Source: an uncultured Hyphomicrobiales bacterium
GTDB lineage: Bacteria > Pseudomonadota > Alphaproteobacteria > Rhizobiales > Devosiaceae
DNA: 64,000 nucleotides
Direction: 5' to 3'
NCBI GenBank assembly: GCA_903842455.1
Contig: CAIMLX010000238.1
Coordinates: forward strand, 1-64,000
Of this stretch, positions 55,869 to 64,000 are shown piece by piece. Every line of letters starts with the position of its first letter. The first letter of the stretch is position 1. Both the position numbers and the translations under genes were made by a program. The notes under the pieces are model-generated. The model was not told the origin of the DNA. It made no database searches and worked only from the letters and a program-made list of their open reading frames with translations.

Positions 55869-56354
55869 TCAGCTGTCCATCTTGGCGCCCGAGACCACCG
55901 CGTGGAGGTCGATCAGGCCGACCATGCGGCTGTCATGGGTGACGATGCCATTGAGCAGCTCGGTATCGATCGAGTTGCCCTCGGGCACGTTGTGGATGTC
56001 GTCCTTGCTGACCGTCAGGATGTCCGACACGGCGTCGACGAGGATGCCGACCCACTTGTCGCCGACCGACATCACCACCACGACGTGGTTCTTGGTGGGC
56101 GAGGTGACGCCTTCGCCGAAGCGGGCGCGCAAATCGAAGATCGGTACGATGGTGCCGCGCAGGTTGATCACGCCGCGCACGAACTCGCGGGTATTGGGCA
56201 ACGGAGTAGCGCCGTTCCAGGCGCGGATTTCGCGCACCGTGGTGATCTCGACGCCATAGGTCTGCTCGCCAATCGAGAAGGCGATCAGTTGCAGCGAGTT
56301 GGCAGCGGCGATGCTGCTGGCGGAGACGTCGTCCTTGAACGCGAGCGATTCCAT
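55869..56354 (-). CDS. cheW: Chemotaxis coupling protein CheW
   Basis: The 161-residue adaptor links chemoreceptors with CheA at the membrane. It has the CheW SH3-like signature: LQLIAFSIGEQTYGVEITTVREI, FVRGVINLRGTIVPIFDLRARFG, VVVMSVGDKWVGILVDAVSDI. It follows cheA in the same operon. ATG 56354 follows AGGAAAGG. Confidence 0.96.
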   Translation of the reverse strand: MESLAFKDDVSASSIAAANSLQLIAFSIGEQTYGVEITTVREIRAWNGATPLPNTREFVRGVINLRGTIVPIFDLRARFGEGVTSPTKNHVVVVMSVGDKWVGILVDAVSDILTVSKDDIHNVPEGNSIDTELLNGIVTHDSRMVGLIDLHAVVSGAKMDS

Positions 56355-56400
56355 GGTTTTCGGCCTTTCCTGCCCCGCTTCTGCGTGGCCAATGCGTGTC

Positions 56401-58674
56401 TCAGGCGGCGCTCTTGTGCGTCGCGGTTGCAGTTTTCAGTCCCTGGACGTCGACGATCAGCGCCACGTTGCCATCGCCCAGGATGGTGCCGCCGGCGATG
56501 CCTTCAATGGACTGGAAGTTCTCTTCGAGCGATTTGATCACCACCTGCTGCTGCCCGATGATGTCATCGACGATCAGCGCCACCTTCACGCCGCCCTCGG
56601 CTTCGCAGAGGACGACGAAGCGGTTCTCGCGTTCGGTGTTGGTCGACATCTCGAAGCGCTTCGCCAGGTCGACGACCTGCACGTATTCGCCGCGCACCTG
56701 CAGCACCTGGCCTCCGGTCGGCATGCGCGAGAAATTGGCCCGCCCGCACTGGATGGTCTCGACGATCGAGCTCAGCGGGATGACGTAGGGCGACCCCGCC
56801 ACCTTCACCAGCATCACATCGAGCACGGCGAGGGTGAGCGGCAGGCGCAGCGTCATCCGCGTGCCCTTGCCGGTCCAGCTCTTCACGTGCACCGAGCCGC
56901 CGATCTTCTTGATGTTGGAAAGCACCACGTCCATGCCGACGCCACGGCCGGAAATGTCGGAGACCTCGGCGGCAGTCGAGAAGCCGGGCGCGAAGATCAG
57001 CTGGTCGATCTGCTCGTCGGTGAGCATCTGGTCGGGCCCGACCACGCCACGATCGCGCGCCACCTGCAGCACGCGCTCGCGGTTGATGCCGCCGCCATCG
57101 TCCTCGACGGCGATCAGGATGTTGCCGCCAGCCTGTTCGGCAGAAAGGCGAATGACCCCGGTCTCGCCCTTGCCCGCCGCGCTGCGGCTGGCCGGCAGTT
57201 CGATGCCGTGGTCGGCCGAGTTGCGGATCATGTGGGTGAGCGGATCGGAAAGCTGCTCGATGATCGTCTTGTCGATCTCGGTATTCTCGCCGATCGTCTC
57301 GAGCCGGATCTTCTTGCCGGTCTTGCTGGCCAGCTCGCGCACGAGGCGCGGCATGCGGCTGAACACTGTCTTCACCGGCTGGGCGCGGATCGCCATCACC
57401 GAGTCCTGCAGGCCGCGGGTGGTCTGGGCCAGCACCTCGATGCCGCGCACCAGTTCCTGGTAGCGGGTGCGCAGCGTCTCATCCATCTGCTGGGTCAGCA
57501 TCGACTGGGTGATCACCAGCTCGCCGACCATGTTGACGACGCGGTCGATCTTGTCGAGGTCGACACGGATCGACTGCACGCCGTTGCGGCGGTCTTCCGA
57601 GCCGTTGCGGCGATCGCTGTCCCCGTCGAGATCGTCCGGCACTGCGACCACCTGCTTGAGCGGGGTCGGCATAACCGGCAGAGCGGCCTTGAGCGCCGGC
57701 TTCATCGCCTCGGCGATATCGGCGAAGCTCAGCAGCAAACCCGGCGCGGCGGCACCGGTCTGCTCGACTTCGGCGTCGAGCGCCTCTTCGGACAGCTCGA
57801 GTGCAGCCAGGTCGGCAAAGCTGGGCAAGGCCGTCTCGGCGATATCGGTCGGTTCGGCAGCGGCGGCCACCGACACGATCTCGAGGTCGCAATTGCCATC
57901 GACGAACTCGAACACCTCGGCGATCTGTGCCTCGCCGGCGGTTGCCGACGTCAGCGTGAGTTCCCAGCTGCAATAGACGCCGAACGGCTCGAAATCGGCG
58001 AGCGGCGGAATCTCGTCGATCAGGGTGCGGATCTCGAGCTGGCCCAGCGTCGCCAGTTCGCGGAACAGCAGCAGCGGATCGTTGGCGCGGGCGTAGAGTT
58101 CGCTGTGCGGAGTGAAGCGGATGATCCAGCGGTTGGCCGCGGCCATCGGTGCGGCCTCGAAGCTGTCGGCGGCGGCCGGAGCCAGCGCGATCGGCTCGGG
58201 CGTTTCGTCGGCACCATTGAGGGTCACCATCACCGGCACGAAATCGATGTCGAACTCGTCCATCGGCTCGCCGACCATGTCGGGATCGTTGCCGGAGGTC
58301 AGCGCGTCGAACTGCGCCTTTTCGTCGGCGCCGTAGCCAGGGGCCAGCGCCACGCCGTCCTTGGCCGCCGCCACGAAATCGGCGACGATGTCGTTGGCGC
58401 GGATGCAGAGCGTCGCGACATGCTCGGACAGTTCCAGCCGGCCGTCGCGGACATGGTCCAGCAGCGTCTCATAGGCATGCGCGAATGCCACCAGGTCGCT
58501 GAAACCGAACGCGCCGCCGCCACCCTTGATCGAGTGGATGGCGCGAAACACGGCGTTCAGCCGGTTTGACGAGCGGTCCCCGTCCTCGATGGCGTGGAAC
58601 TGCTCCTCGAGCTCGAGCAACAGCTCGGAGCATTCATCGAAGTAAGTAGCCTTGAAGTCGTCGAGGTCGCTCAT
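56401..58674 (-). CDS. cheA: Chemotaxis histidine kinase CheA
   Basis: The 757-residue protein has an Hpt domain with phosphorylated H47 (AIHSIKGGGGAFG). A long acidic linker (about 110-370) follows, with a repeated Ala/Glu-rich pattern. Then come a dimerisation helix pair (VRVDLDKIDRVVNMVGELVITQS), the ATPase with NSADHGIELPASRSAAGKGETG and DDGGGINRERVL, and a C-terminal CheW-like domain. ATG 58674 is the family start (MSDLDDFKATYFDECSELL). It phosphorylates CheY, encoded 55 bases upstream. Confidence 0.95.
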   Translation of the reverse strand: MSDLDDFKATYFDECSELLLELEEQFHAIEDGDRSSNRLNAVFRAIHSIKGGGGAFGFSDLVAFAHAYETLLDHVRDGRLELSEHVATLCIRANDIVADFVAAAKDGVALAPGYGADEKAQFDALTSGNDPDMVGEPMDEFDIDFVPVMVTLNGADETPEPIALAPAAADSFEAAPMAAANRWIIRFTPHSELYARANDPLLLFRELATLGQLEIRTLIDEIPPLADFEPFGVYCSWELTLTSATAGEAQIAEVFEFVDGNCDLEIVSVAAAAEPTDIAETALPSFADLAALELSEEALDAEVEQTGAAAPGLLLSFADIAEAMKPALKAALPVMPTPLKQVVAVPDDLDGDSDRRNGSEDRRNGVQSIRVDLDKIDRVVNMVGELVITQSMLTQQMDETLRTRYQELVRGIEVLAQTTRGLQDSVMAIRAQPVKTVFSRMPRLVRELASKTGKKIRLETIGENTEIDKTIIEQLSDPLTHMIRNSADHGIELPASRSAAGKGETGVIRLSAEQAGGNILIAVEDDGGGINRERVLQVARDRGVVGPDQMLTDEQIDQLIFAPGFSTAAEVSDISGRGVGMDVVLSNIKKIGGSVHVKSWTGKGTRMTLRLPLTLAVLDVMLVKVAGSPYVIPLSSIVETIQCGRANFSRMPTGGQVLQVRGEYVQVVDLAKRFEMSTNTERENRFVVLCEAEGGVKVALIVDDIIGQQQVVIKSLEENFQSIEGIAGGTILGDGNVALIVDVQGLKTATATHKSAA

Positions 58675-58729
58675 AGTCTGGTCGAAACCCTTCTGGGGCA
58701 CTCTTGTGGCGGTGAGCCGGACCGGACCG

Positions 58730-59089
58730 TCAGTGGACGACGCGGTGGATGACCGAAATCAGCTTCTCGGGATCGAACGGCTTCACGATCCAGCCCGTAC
58801 CGCCGGCGGCGCGGCCCTGGTCGCGCTTGTCCTGGCTGGTCTCGGTGGTGAGGATCAGGATGGGCAGCGAGTTGTGCATGCCCGAGGCGCGCACATTCTT
58901 GATGAACTCGATGCCATCCATCACCGGCATGTTGATATCGGTGATGACAACATCGACGCTCTCATTCTTGAGCACATCGAGTCCCTTCTGGCCGTCCTCG
59001 GCCTGCAGCACCTCAAAGCCTGCATTGGACAGCGTGTGGTGCAGCATCGCGAGGATGGTGCGGGAGTCGTCGACAGTAAGAACGCGCAT
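58730..59089 (-). CDS. cheY: Chemotaxis response regulator CheY
   Basis: The 119-residue receiver domain has D7/D8, phosphoacceptor D51 (VVITDINMPVMDG), TTE and WIVKPFDP. ATG 59089 starts the classical RVLTVDDSRT; extra residues in the longer frame are not homologous. It acts on the flagellar switch or relays signal from CheA. Confidence 0.95.
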   Translation of the reverse strand: MRVLTVDDSRTILAMLHHTLSNAGFEVLQAEDGQKGLDVLKNESVDVVITDINMPVMDGIEFIKNVRASGMHNSLPILILTTETSQDKRDQGRAAGGTGWIVKPFDPEKLISVIHRVVH

Positions 59090-59099
59090 TTTTCGGAAA

Positions 59100-59390
59100 T
59101 TATCCTTCCATGATCGCGGCAAACTCGCCGCTGAGCCCAAGACGTTCCACCGCGAGCCGGAACGGCTCGCTGGGCTCAGTCACCGCAAAAGCAAAATTGT
59201 TACGACGAGCGGTCTCGGCGGCGCTCATCAGCATGAATAGCGCATTGGTCGCCACGCGCTCCACGGCGGCGCCCTTGACCTTGACCGGGCCGGACTCGAT
59301 GGCGTCGATCAGCTCATCGCGGATCGGGTCGAGGGCGTCGAGATCGACGATCGCCGGTAAGGCGACGGTTTTACTGCGTGCTTGGGCCAT
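59100..59390 (-). CDS. STAS-domain chemotaxis-associated protein
   Basis: The 96-residue protein has the STAS-like pattern (VALPAIVDLDALDPIRDELIDAIESGPVKVKGAAVERVATNALFMLMSAAETARRNNFAFAVTEPSEPFRLAVERLGL). Small STAS proteins precede cheY in many alphaproteobacterial che operons. No phosphorylation site is assigned. ATG 59390 is the likely start; the frame extends to 59489. Confidence 0.82.
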   Translation of the reverse strand: MAQARSKTVALPAIVDLDALDPIRDELIDAIESGPVKVKGAAVERVATNALFMLMSAAETARRNNFAFAVTEPSEPFRLAVERLGLSGEFAAIMEG

Positions 59391-59457
59391 GCCCGAATTG
59401 CCCCCAACCTTCTGGTCCGGGGTCAGCATCGGCGGTAACGGTTTAAGAAGTGCTAAG

Positions 59458-60492
59458 CTAGACCAACTTCGGACCAATCGCCGCAGCAATGGTGGCGTTG
59501 ATCGCGCCCTTGTCTACGGCGGCGACATCCTGCGGCTGCCAGTTGGGCCGCTGGTCCTTGTCGACGAGCACCGCGCGCACCCCTTCGGCAAAATCCGGCC
59601 AGCGGCAGAGCAGCTGCGCCAAACCCAGGTCCACCGCCAGCACCTCGCGGATTCCGGGCAATCGTCGGGCCGCGAGGTGGCTCTCGAGAATGGCCACGAG
59701 GCTGGTGGGCGAGCGGGCGCGCAGCGCCGCGGCCAACGCCGGATCGGCCACGCCCGAAACGATGGCGGCGGGGTCGGACCAATCGATGCCGGCGCTGAGG
59801 TCGGCGGCACGCACGAACGCCTCGTCGCCGCCCGGCAGCATCTCGGCCTCTACCAGCTGCGCTAGCGCCGCATCGGGCTGCGCTGACCGGGCGGCCGCCG
59901 CAACACCCTCGACCATTGCCGCGCGGCGTCCCGGCTCATGGATGCAGTCGGCGAGCCCCAGCGCCAGCGCGTCGGCCGGCCCGACGGCAATGCCGCTCAT
60001 CAGGAAGGCCAGCGCGCGGTGCAGCAGCACCTGCGCCAGGATCTGGTTGATGCCGATGTCGGCGACAAAGCCGATCGCCGCCTCTGGCATGGCCCATTTG
60101 CTGTCGGGGGTGGTGAAGCGGTAGCGGCAGTGCCCGGCAATGCCGATGCCGCCGCCCATCACCACGCCATGCGTCAGCACCACGGTGGGCTTGGGATACG
60201 TCGCGATCAGCCCGTTCATGGCATACTCGTCGGCAAAGAACGCATCCGCCTCCTCCGCTTTGCCGTCGAGCACCAGCCGCCGCACCGCCCGCACATCCCC
60301 CCCGGCGCAGAAACCACGGGCCCCCCGCGCTTCGAATAGCACGACGCCAATGCTGTCATCGTCGCGCCACTGCTCCAGTGTCCCGATGATCCCCTCGATC
60401 ATCTCATGGCTCAGCGCATTGATCGCCTCGGGCCGGTTGAGGGCAATGGTGCCGAGGCGCCCCTCGCGCATGATTTCGAGTTGTCCGGTCAT
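59458..60492 (-). CDS. Enoyl-CoA hydratase/3-hydroxyisobutyryl-CoA hydrolase family protein
   Basis: The 344-residue crotonase-fold enzyme has the oxyanion-hole segments RGFCAGGDVRAV and VMGGGIGIAGHCRYR. The C-terminal extension and the Glu in AMPEAAIGFVADIG fit the HIBCH subgroup, which hydrolyses 3-hydroxyisobutyryl-CoA in valine degradation. No other valine-degradation gene is adjacent. ATG 60492 follows GGAACTGAG. Confidence 0.88.
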   Translation of the reverse strand: MTGQLEIMREGRLGTIALNRPEAINALSHEMIEGIIGTLEQWRDDDSIGVVLFEARGARGFCAGGDVRAVRRLVLDGKAEEADAFFADEYAMNGLIATYPKPTVVLTHGVVMGGGIGIAGHCRYRFTTPDSKWAMPEAAIGFVADIGINQILAQVLLHRALAFLMSGIAVGPADALALGLADCIHEPGRRAAMVEGVAAAARSAQPDAALAQLVEAEMLPGGDEAFVRAADLSAGIDWSDPAAIVSGVADPALAAALRARSPTSLVAILESHLAARRLPGIREVLAVDLGLAQLLCRWPDFAEGVRAVLVDKDQRPNWQPQDVAAVDKGAINATIAAAIGPKLV

Positions 60493-60540
60493 TTGATGCT
60501 CAGTTCCAATGGCTTGCCTGGAGTGATAAAGCACGAGGCC

Positions 60541-61884
60541 ATGAAGGCAAACACTCCTCCAGTTTCACTCGCCAACGTCCACCTCACCGGCATCGCCCGC
60601 GACCTCAAGGCCCGCGCCGACGCAGGCCGGCCGATCCGCATCGGCGTCATCGGTTCGGGCGAGATGGGCACCGACCTCGTGACCCAGGGCGCGCTGATGC
60701 GCGGCATCGAGGTGAGCGCCATCGCCACCCGCCGCCCGCACACCGCCCGCGAGGCTGCCACCATCGCCTATGGCGACGACAGCCACGCCGTCGAGGCCGA
60801 CACCCAGTCGAAGGTCACCGCCGCCATCGAGGCGGGCAAGATGGCCGTCACCTCGGTCGAGACCATGGTGACCAATCCGCTGATCGACGTGGTGATCGAC
60901 GCCACCGGCAAGCCGGGCGTCGCCGCCGACTACGATCTCATGGCCATGGAGCACGGCAAGCACCTGGTGATGATGAACGTCGAGGCTGACGTCACCATCG
61001 GCCCCTACCTCAAGCACCAGGCCGACAAGCTCGGTGTGGTGTACTCGGTGGGCGCCGGCGACGAGCCCAGTTCGTGCATGGAGCTGATCGAGTTCGCCTC
61101 GGCGCTCGGCTACCGCATCGTCTCGGCCGGCAAGGGCAAGAACAACCCGCTCAACCATTACGCCGTCCCCGACGACTATCGCGAGGAGGCCATCCGCCGG
61201 AACATGAACCCGCGCATGCTGGTCGAGTTCGTCGATGGCAGCAAAACCATGGTGGAGATGGCCTGCATCGCCAACGCCACCGGCCTCGTCCCCGACGTGC
61301 CGGGCATGCACGGCCCCAAGGCCGACCGCGACGACATGGTCAAGGTGCTGATCCCGCGCGAAGACGGGGGCATCCTGCACAAGAAGGGCGTCGTCGATTT
61401 CACCGTCGGCAAGGGCGTTGCGCCCGGCGTGTTCGTCATCGTCGAGGCCGAACATCCGCGCATCATCGAGCGCATGGACGACCTGCATGTCGGCAAGGGC
61501 CCGTACTACGCGCTCTTCCGCCCCTATCACCTGACCTCGCTCGAAGTGCCGCTCACCGCGGCGCGCATCATGCTCTACGGCAAGCCCGACATGGTGCCGC
61601 TGCCCTCGCCTGTCGCCGAAGTCTGCGCCGTGGCCAAGCGCGACCTCAAGGTCGGCGACACCTGCGACGCCATCGGCGAGACATGCTACCGCAGCTGCGT
61701 CCTCACCATCGGCGACGCCCGGGCCAAACGCGCCGTGCCGGTCGGCCTGCTCGAAGGTGGCAAGGTGACGGCGCCGGTGAAAAAGGGCGACCTCATCACC
61801 ACCGCCAACGCCCTGCCCGACCAGACGACGCGCCTCTACGCCCTGCGCCAGCTGCAGGACCAGATGCTGGGCCTGACCAGCTGA
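60541..61884 (+). CDS. Homoserine dehydrogenase-like NAD(P) oxidoreductase with SAF domain
   Basis: The 447-residue protein has a Rossmann domain (IRIGVIGSGEMGTDLV), a substrate domain (GVVYSVGAGDEPSSCMELIEFASALGYRIVSAGKGKNN), and a C-terminal SAF domain (about 355-435, LKVGDTCDAIGETCYRSC..., RAVPVGLLEGGKVTAPVKKGDLIT). It belongs to a family annotated as homoserine dehydrogenase-like or SAF-domain oxidoreductase; substrates probably are phosphorylated sugar acids or branched acids. ATG 60541 follows CACGAGGCC. It is followed at 25 bases by the isochorismatase-fold gene. Confidence 0.8.
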   Translation: MKANTPPVSLANVHLTGIARDLKARADAGRPIRIGVIGSGEMGTDLVTQGALMRGIEVSAIATRRPHTAREAATIAYGDDSHAVEADTQSKVTAAIEAGKMAVTSVETMVTNPLIDVVIDATGKPGVAADYDLMAMEHGKHLVMMNVEADVTIGPYLKHQADKLGVVYSVGAGDEPSSCMELIEFASALGYRIVSAGKGKNNPLNHYAVPDDYREEAIRRNMNPRMLVEFVDGSKTMVEMACIANATGLVPDVPGMHGPKADRDDMVKVLIPREDGGILHKKGVVDFTVGKGVAPGVFVIVEAEHPRIIERMDDLHVGKGPYYALFRPYHLTSLEVPLTAARIMLYGKPDMVPLPSPVAEVCAVAKRDLKVGDTCDAIGETCYRSCVLTIGDARAKRAVPVGLLEGGKVTAPVKKGDLITTANALPDQTTRLYALRQLQDQMLGLTS

Positions 61885-61909
61885 GGCGCCCGGCCCAAGG
61901 AGACGCCGC

Positions 61910-62458
61910 ATGCCCCTGACCCAGATCGACGACAAGCCCGCCCTCGTCGTCATCGACCTGCAGAAGGGCATCGTCTCGCAGGCCATGGTGCCGCCGGCGC
62001 AGGATATCGTCGCCCGCTCCGTGCGCCTCATCGCCGCGTTCCGTGCCAGGGACCTGCCAGTCGTCCTGGTCAACGTCGCCGGTCGCTCGCCGAGCCGCAC
62101 CGAGAACATGAGTGCGGTCACTCCCGCCTGGGACTTGCACCTGCTGGTGCCGGAGCTGGACGTCCAGCCCACCGATATCCTCGTGACCAAACTCAATGTC
62201 GGCGCCTTCTACGGCACCGGCCTCGACCGCGAGTTGCGCCGCCGTGGCGTCACGCAGATCTTCCTGTGCGGCATCTCGACGTCCAGCGGCGTCGAAGGCA
62301 CCGCCCGCAACGCCTATGACCGCGGCTACAACGTCGTCTCGATCACCGATGCGATGACCGAGACCAATCCCGAGGCGCACGAGCACGCCGTGCGGGTGCA
62401 GCTGCCCAAGATCAGCGAAATCACCAGCACCGACGACGTGATCGCGCGACTCCGCTGA
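61910..62458 (+). CDS. Isochorismatase-fold hydrolase lacking the nucleophilic Cys
   Basis: The 182-residue protein has the family fold: D16 in LVVIDLQKG, K94 in VTKLNVGAFYGT and the GIS-T-x-x-G-V-E-G-T-A-R segment at 121-133. Cysteine hydrolases have Cys at the position occupied here by G127, so it is either a cysteine-independent isochorismatase-like enzyme or inactive. Chemistry is unknown. AAGGAG precedes ATG 61910. Confidence 0.82.
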   Translation: MPLTQIDDKPALVVIDLQKGIVSQAMVPPAQDIVARSVRLIAAFRARDLPVVLVNVAGRSPSRTENMSAVTPAWDLHLLVPELDVQPTDILVTKLNVGAFYGTGLDRELRRRGVTQIFLCGISTSSGVEGTARNAYDRGYNVVSITDAMTETNPEAHEHAVRVQLPKISEITSTDDVIARLR

Positions 62459-62477
62459 GGCCAGCGCTCAAGGCGTC

Positions 62478-63452
62478 CTACGGCCTGAGCGCGATCTTGC
62501 CCGGGCGGCCCTTCGCATTGCTGGCCTCGGCCGCTTCGGCGGCGTCATCAAGCGAAAACACCTGCGCGATCGGCAGCTTCAGGTCGCCCGACGCGGCGCG
62601 GGCAATCAGGCCGGCACGCGCAGCGCCCAGCTCCGCCGGCGTCATCTTCGTTTCAGGCATGGCGCCCCAGAAGGCGGAGATCGTCGTCTGCTTGAACAGC
62701 AGGTTCTCGGCCGATACCTGCAGCGGCCGACCCGACAGCGCGCCGAACGAGACGAGCCGTCCGCCCTGCGCCACGAGGTCCAGCAGTTCGTCCGCCGCAC
62801 GGCCGCCGATCGAATCCACCGCGCGCACCACCGGCGCACCGCCGGTCAGCGCCCGGGCGCGGTCCTGCCAGTCCTCGGCCTCTGAAGAAAGCACGTCGCC
62901 GATCCCTTCCGCGGCCAGCTCCGCCACGGCATCCTCGCGCCGCACGATGTTGAGCACGCGCACCCCCTGCTCCGCCGCCAGCTTGGCCAGCATCTTGCCG
63001 ACCGCGCCGTTGGCGGCGTTCTGGACGATCCAGTCGCCGGGCTTCACCTCGAGATTGGCGAGCAGCCGTACCGCGCTCATCGGCATGGCGGTGAGCTGGC
63101 ATGCCGTGGCGTCGTCGATCGTATCCGGCACGATCGCCAGCCCCGCGGCAGCGGTGAGGAAGAACTCCGACCACGCCCCCGCCGCCCCGCCGGTTACCCG
63201 GTCGCCGACCTTCACATTGGTCACACCCTCGCCCACCGCATCGACGATGCCGACGCCCTCGGTGCCCGGATGATGCGGCAGCTTCGGCTTCATGCCGTAG
63301 TGCCCGGTGATGATCATCAGGTCGTGGTTGTGGATCGGCGCCAGCACCAGCCTGACCCGCGCCTGCCCCGGCCCCGGCTGCGGCACGGGCACGTCGACCA
63401 GGCGCAAAACCTTGCGCGGGCTGCCAAATTCATCGAACACGACACTCTTCAT
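62478..63452 (-). CDS. MDR-superfamily reductase (quinone oxidoreductase / 2-enoyl thioester reductase type)
   Basis: The 324-residue medium-chain reductase has a GroES-like N-terminal part (GQARVRLVLAPIHNHDLMIITGHYGMKP..HHPGTEGVGIVDAVGEGV). Its NAD(P)-binding motif reads VQNAANGAVGKMLAKLAAEQG. The structural-zinc cysteines of alcohol dehydrogenases are absent, so it is the zinc-independent type, most like MECR or quinone oxidoreductases. ATG 63452 follows GGAGTGATCAG. Its end and the isochorismatase-fold gene end converge with an 18-base gap. Confidence 0.87.
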   Translation of the reverse strand: MKSVVFDEFGSPRKVLRLVDVPVPQPGPGQARVRLVLAPIHNHDLMIITGHYGMKPKLPHHPGTEGVGIVDAVGEGVTNVKVGDRVTGGAAGAWSEFFLTAAAGLAIVPDTIDDATACQLTAMPMSAVRLLANLEVKPGDWIVQNAANGAVGKMLAKLAAEQGVRVLNIVRREDAVAELAAEGIGDVLSSEAEDWQDRARALTGGAPVVRAVDSIGGRAADELLDLVAQGGRLVSFGALSGRPLQVSAENLLFKQTTISAFWGAMPETKMTPAELGAARAGLIARAASGDLKLPIAQVFSLDDAAEAAEASNAKGRPGKIALRP

Positions 63453-63508
63453 CTGATCACTCCGTCATTCGCATGCCCTCAGATGCGCCTGCCCCCACCA
63501 CGACGCAA

Positions 63509-63535
63509 GGCCCGCCGGCTGGAAGCCGACGGGCC
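63509..63535. terminator. GC-rich hairpin between the OM-protein end and the MDR gene
   Basis: GGCCCGCCGGCT and AGCCGACGGGCC pair (one mismatch) around GGA. No T tract is present, so it is only a possible weak terminator for the reverse-strand gene ending at 63564. Confidence 0.4.
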
Positions 63536-63563
63536 GGATGGGTTTCAACAGTGAGGTCGCGGG

Positions 63564-64000
63564 TTACGGCGTGGGGTCCAGCGGATAGCGGCATTCGCTG
63601 ATGAAGCAGAAGTCGGACTGCGCGCTCTGGCCGATGGCGCCAACGACATTGGGCACATCCCACGTGACGCCTTCGCGGTCCCGGCTCTTCAAGGTCTCGG
63701 CGCCGAAATCCACCTTCACGCCCGCCAGCACGCGCTGGTTGAGCGACGAGCGCGTCACCTCGTCCCAGCTCTGGGTGAGGTAGCTCGCCTCGTAGGCGGC
63801 AAAGAAACTCGCATCGCCATCGTCGGGCCGATAGTCGACGCCCAGCCGCGCCATGGCAAATTTGCCCGGGACCACGGCACCCTCGTGCTCCGGATCGTCC
63901 CCGTTCTGGCCGGAGAACGTATAGTAGCCGATCTCGCCTTCGCCGTAGGTGCCTTCGGCTGACAGCTTCAGGTTGTCGGTCAGAAAGTAGCGCAGCACGC
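63564..64000 (-). CDS. C-terminal part of a probable beta-barrel outer-membrane protein (runs off the right edge)
   Basis: About 145 residues are visible; the frame is open to the window end, so the N-terminus is outside. Alternating aromatic/polar strands (FLTDNLKLSAEGTYGEGEIGYYTFSG; FAMARLGVDYRPDDGDASFFAAYEASYLTQ; LNQRVLAGVKVDFG) suggest barrel strands. The C-terminal tail contains a Cys pair (FCFISECRYP) and does not end with the usual aromatic residue. Family unknown. Confidence 0.6.
   Translation of the reverse strand, partial: VLRYFLTDNLKLSAEGTYGEGEIGYYTFSGQNGDDPEHEGAVVPGKFAMARLGVDYRPDDGDASFFAAYEASYLTQSWDEVTRSSLNQRVLAGVKVDFGAETLKSRDREGVTWDVPNVVGAIGQSAQSDFCFISECRYPLDPTP

Noticed and set aside
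56299-58569. 756-codon forward frame opposite cheA
   Set aside because: Repetitive His/Asp/Leu/Gly-rich shadow sequence; cheA is unmistakable on the reverse strand.

Overview
The window reads as a chromosomal segment of a high-GC alphaproteobacterium, most likely of the order Hyphomicrobiales (Rhizobiales) and possibly Devosia-like. That placement rests on gene content, LexA sites of the GTTC-N7-GTTC type, an ImuA-ImuB-DnaE2 mutasome and the general look of the proteins; no rRNA or tRNA gene is present to confirm it. Almost everything is ordinary, densely packed housekeeping DNA with many 1-4 nt stop/start overlaps. I see no phage, insertion sequence, CRISPR array or integron.

Region by region. 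1-10.5 kb: the N-terminus of an MBL-fold hydrolase, an orphan nucleotidyltransferase-like protein, and the translation/secretion group ffh-rpsP-rimM-trmD ... rplS. The trmD-rplS junction is split by about 5 kb holding a HupE/UreJ-type permease under a cobalamin riboswitch and, divergently, a copper cluster (DUF2946, YcnI, CopC-CopD fusion, PCuAC fusion, SCO1). 10.5-19.6 kb: a RelE/RelB-type toxin-antitoxin pair, a DUF2087 protein, dapF-mtaB-ftsY-yciB, then the cytochrome c maturation genes ccmABCDG on the other strand. 19.7-29.2 kb: aconitase, a PadR-type regulator with three operator-like palindromes, a large FAD/Fe-S dehydrogenase, a TrmA-type RNA methyltransferase and SelO. 29.2-35.4 kb: a FecR protein plus CHASE2 adenylate cyclase, DUF3307, and the membrane pyrophosphatase hppA. 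35.4-44.4 kb: AGE-family isomerase, PACE efflux protein, DUF3445 haem protein with a sugar dehydrogenase, SOS-controlled dinB, a DHA2 efflux pump, and soluble pyrophosphatase. 44.5-53.3 kb: a lytic transglycosylase, TerB-YbjQ, the SOS mutasome imuA-imuB-dnaE2, and an Rrf2 regulator. 53.4-64 kb: a KefB-type antiporter, a compact chemotaxis operon (STAS-cheY-cheA-cheW), an enoyl-CoA hydratase family protein, a SAF-domain oxidoreductase with an isochorismatase-fold protein lacking the usual cysteine, an MDR reductase and the end of a probable outer-membrane protein.

How genes work together: the copper cluster (acquisition, chaperones, SCO1) and the ccm genes both serve respiratory cytochromes; a near-perfect FNR/FixK box sits between the riboswitch and the copper genes. 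dinB and the imu operon each carry an exact LexA site, so this stretch concentrates error-prone repair. Membrane and soluble pyrophosphatases both occur here.

The most unusual signals are non-coding: a palindrome family (GATTCACGTGRADC type) found four times, only between genes; a dispersed mosaic repeat with five copies; the triple padR operator; and a hairpin that covers the hppA ribosome-binding site. I found no clear new multi-gene system; these are the leads I would follow.
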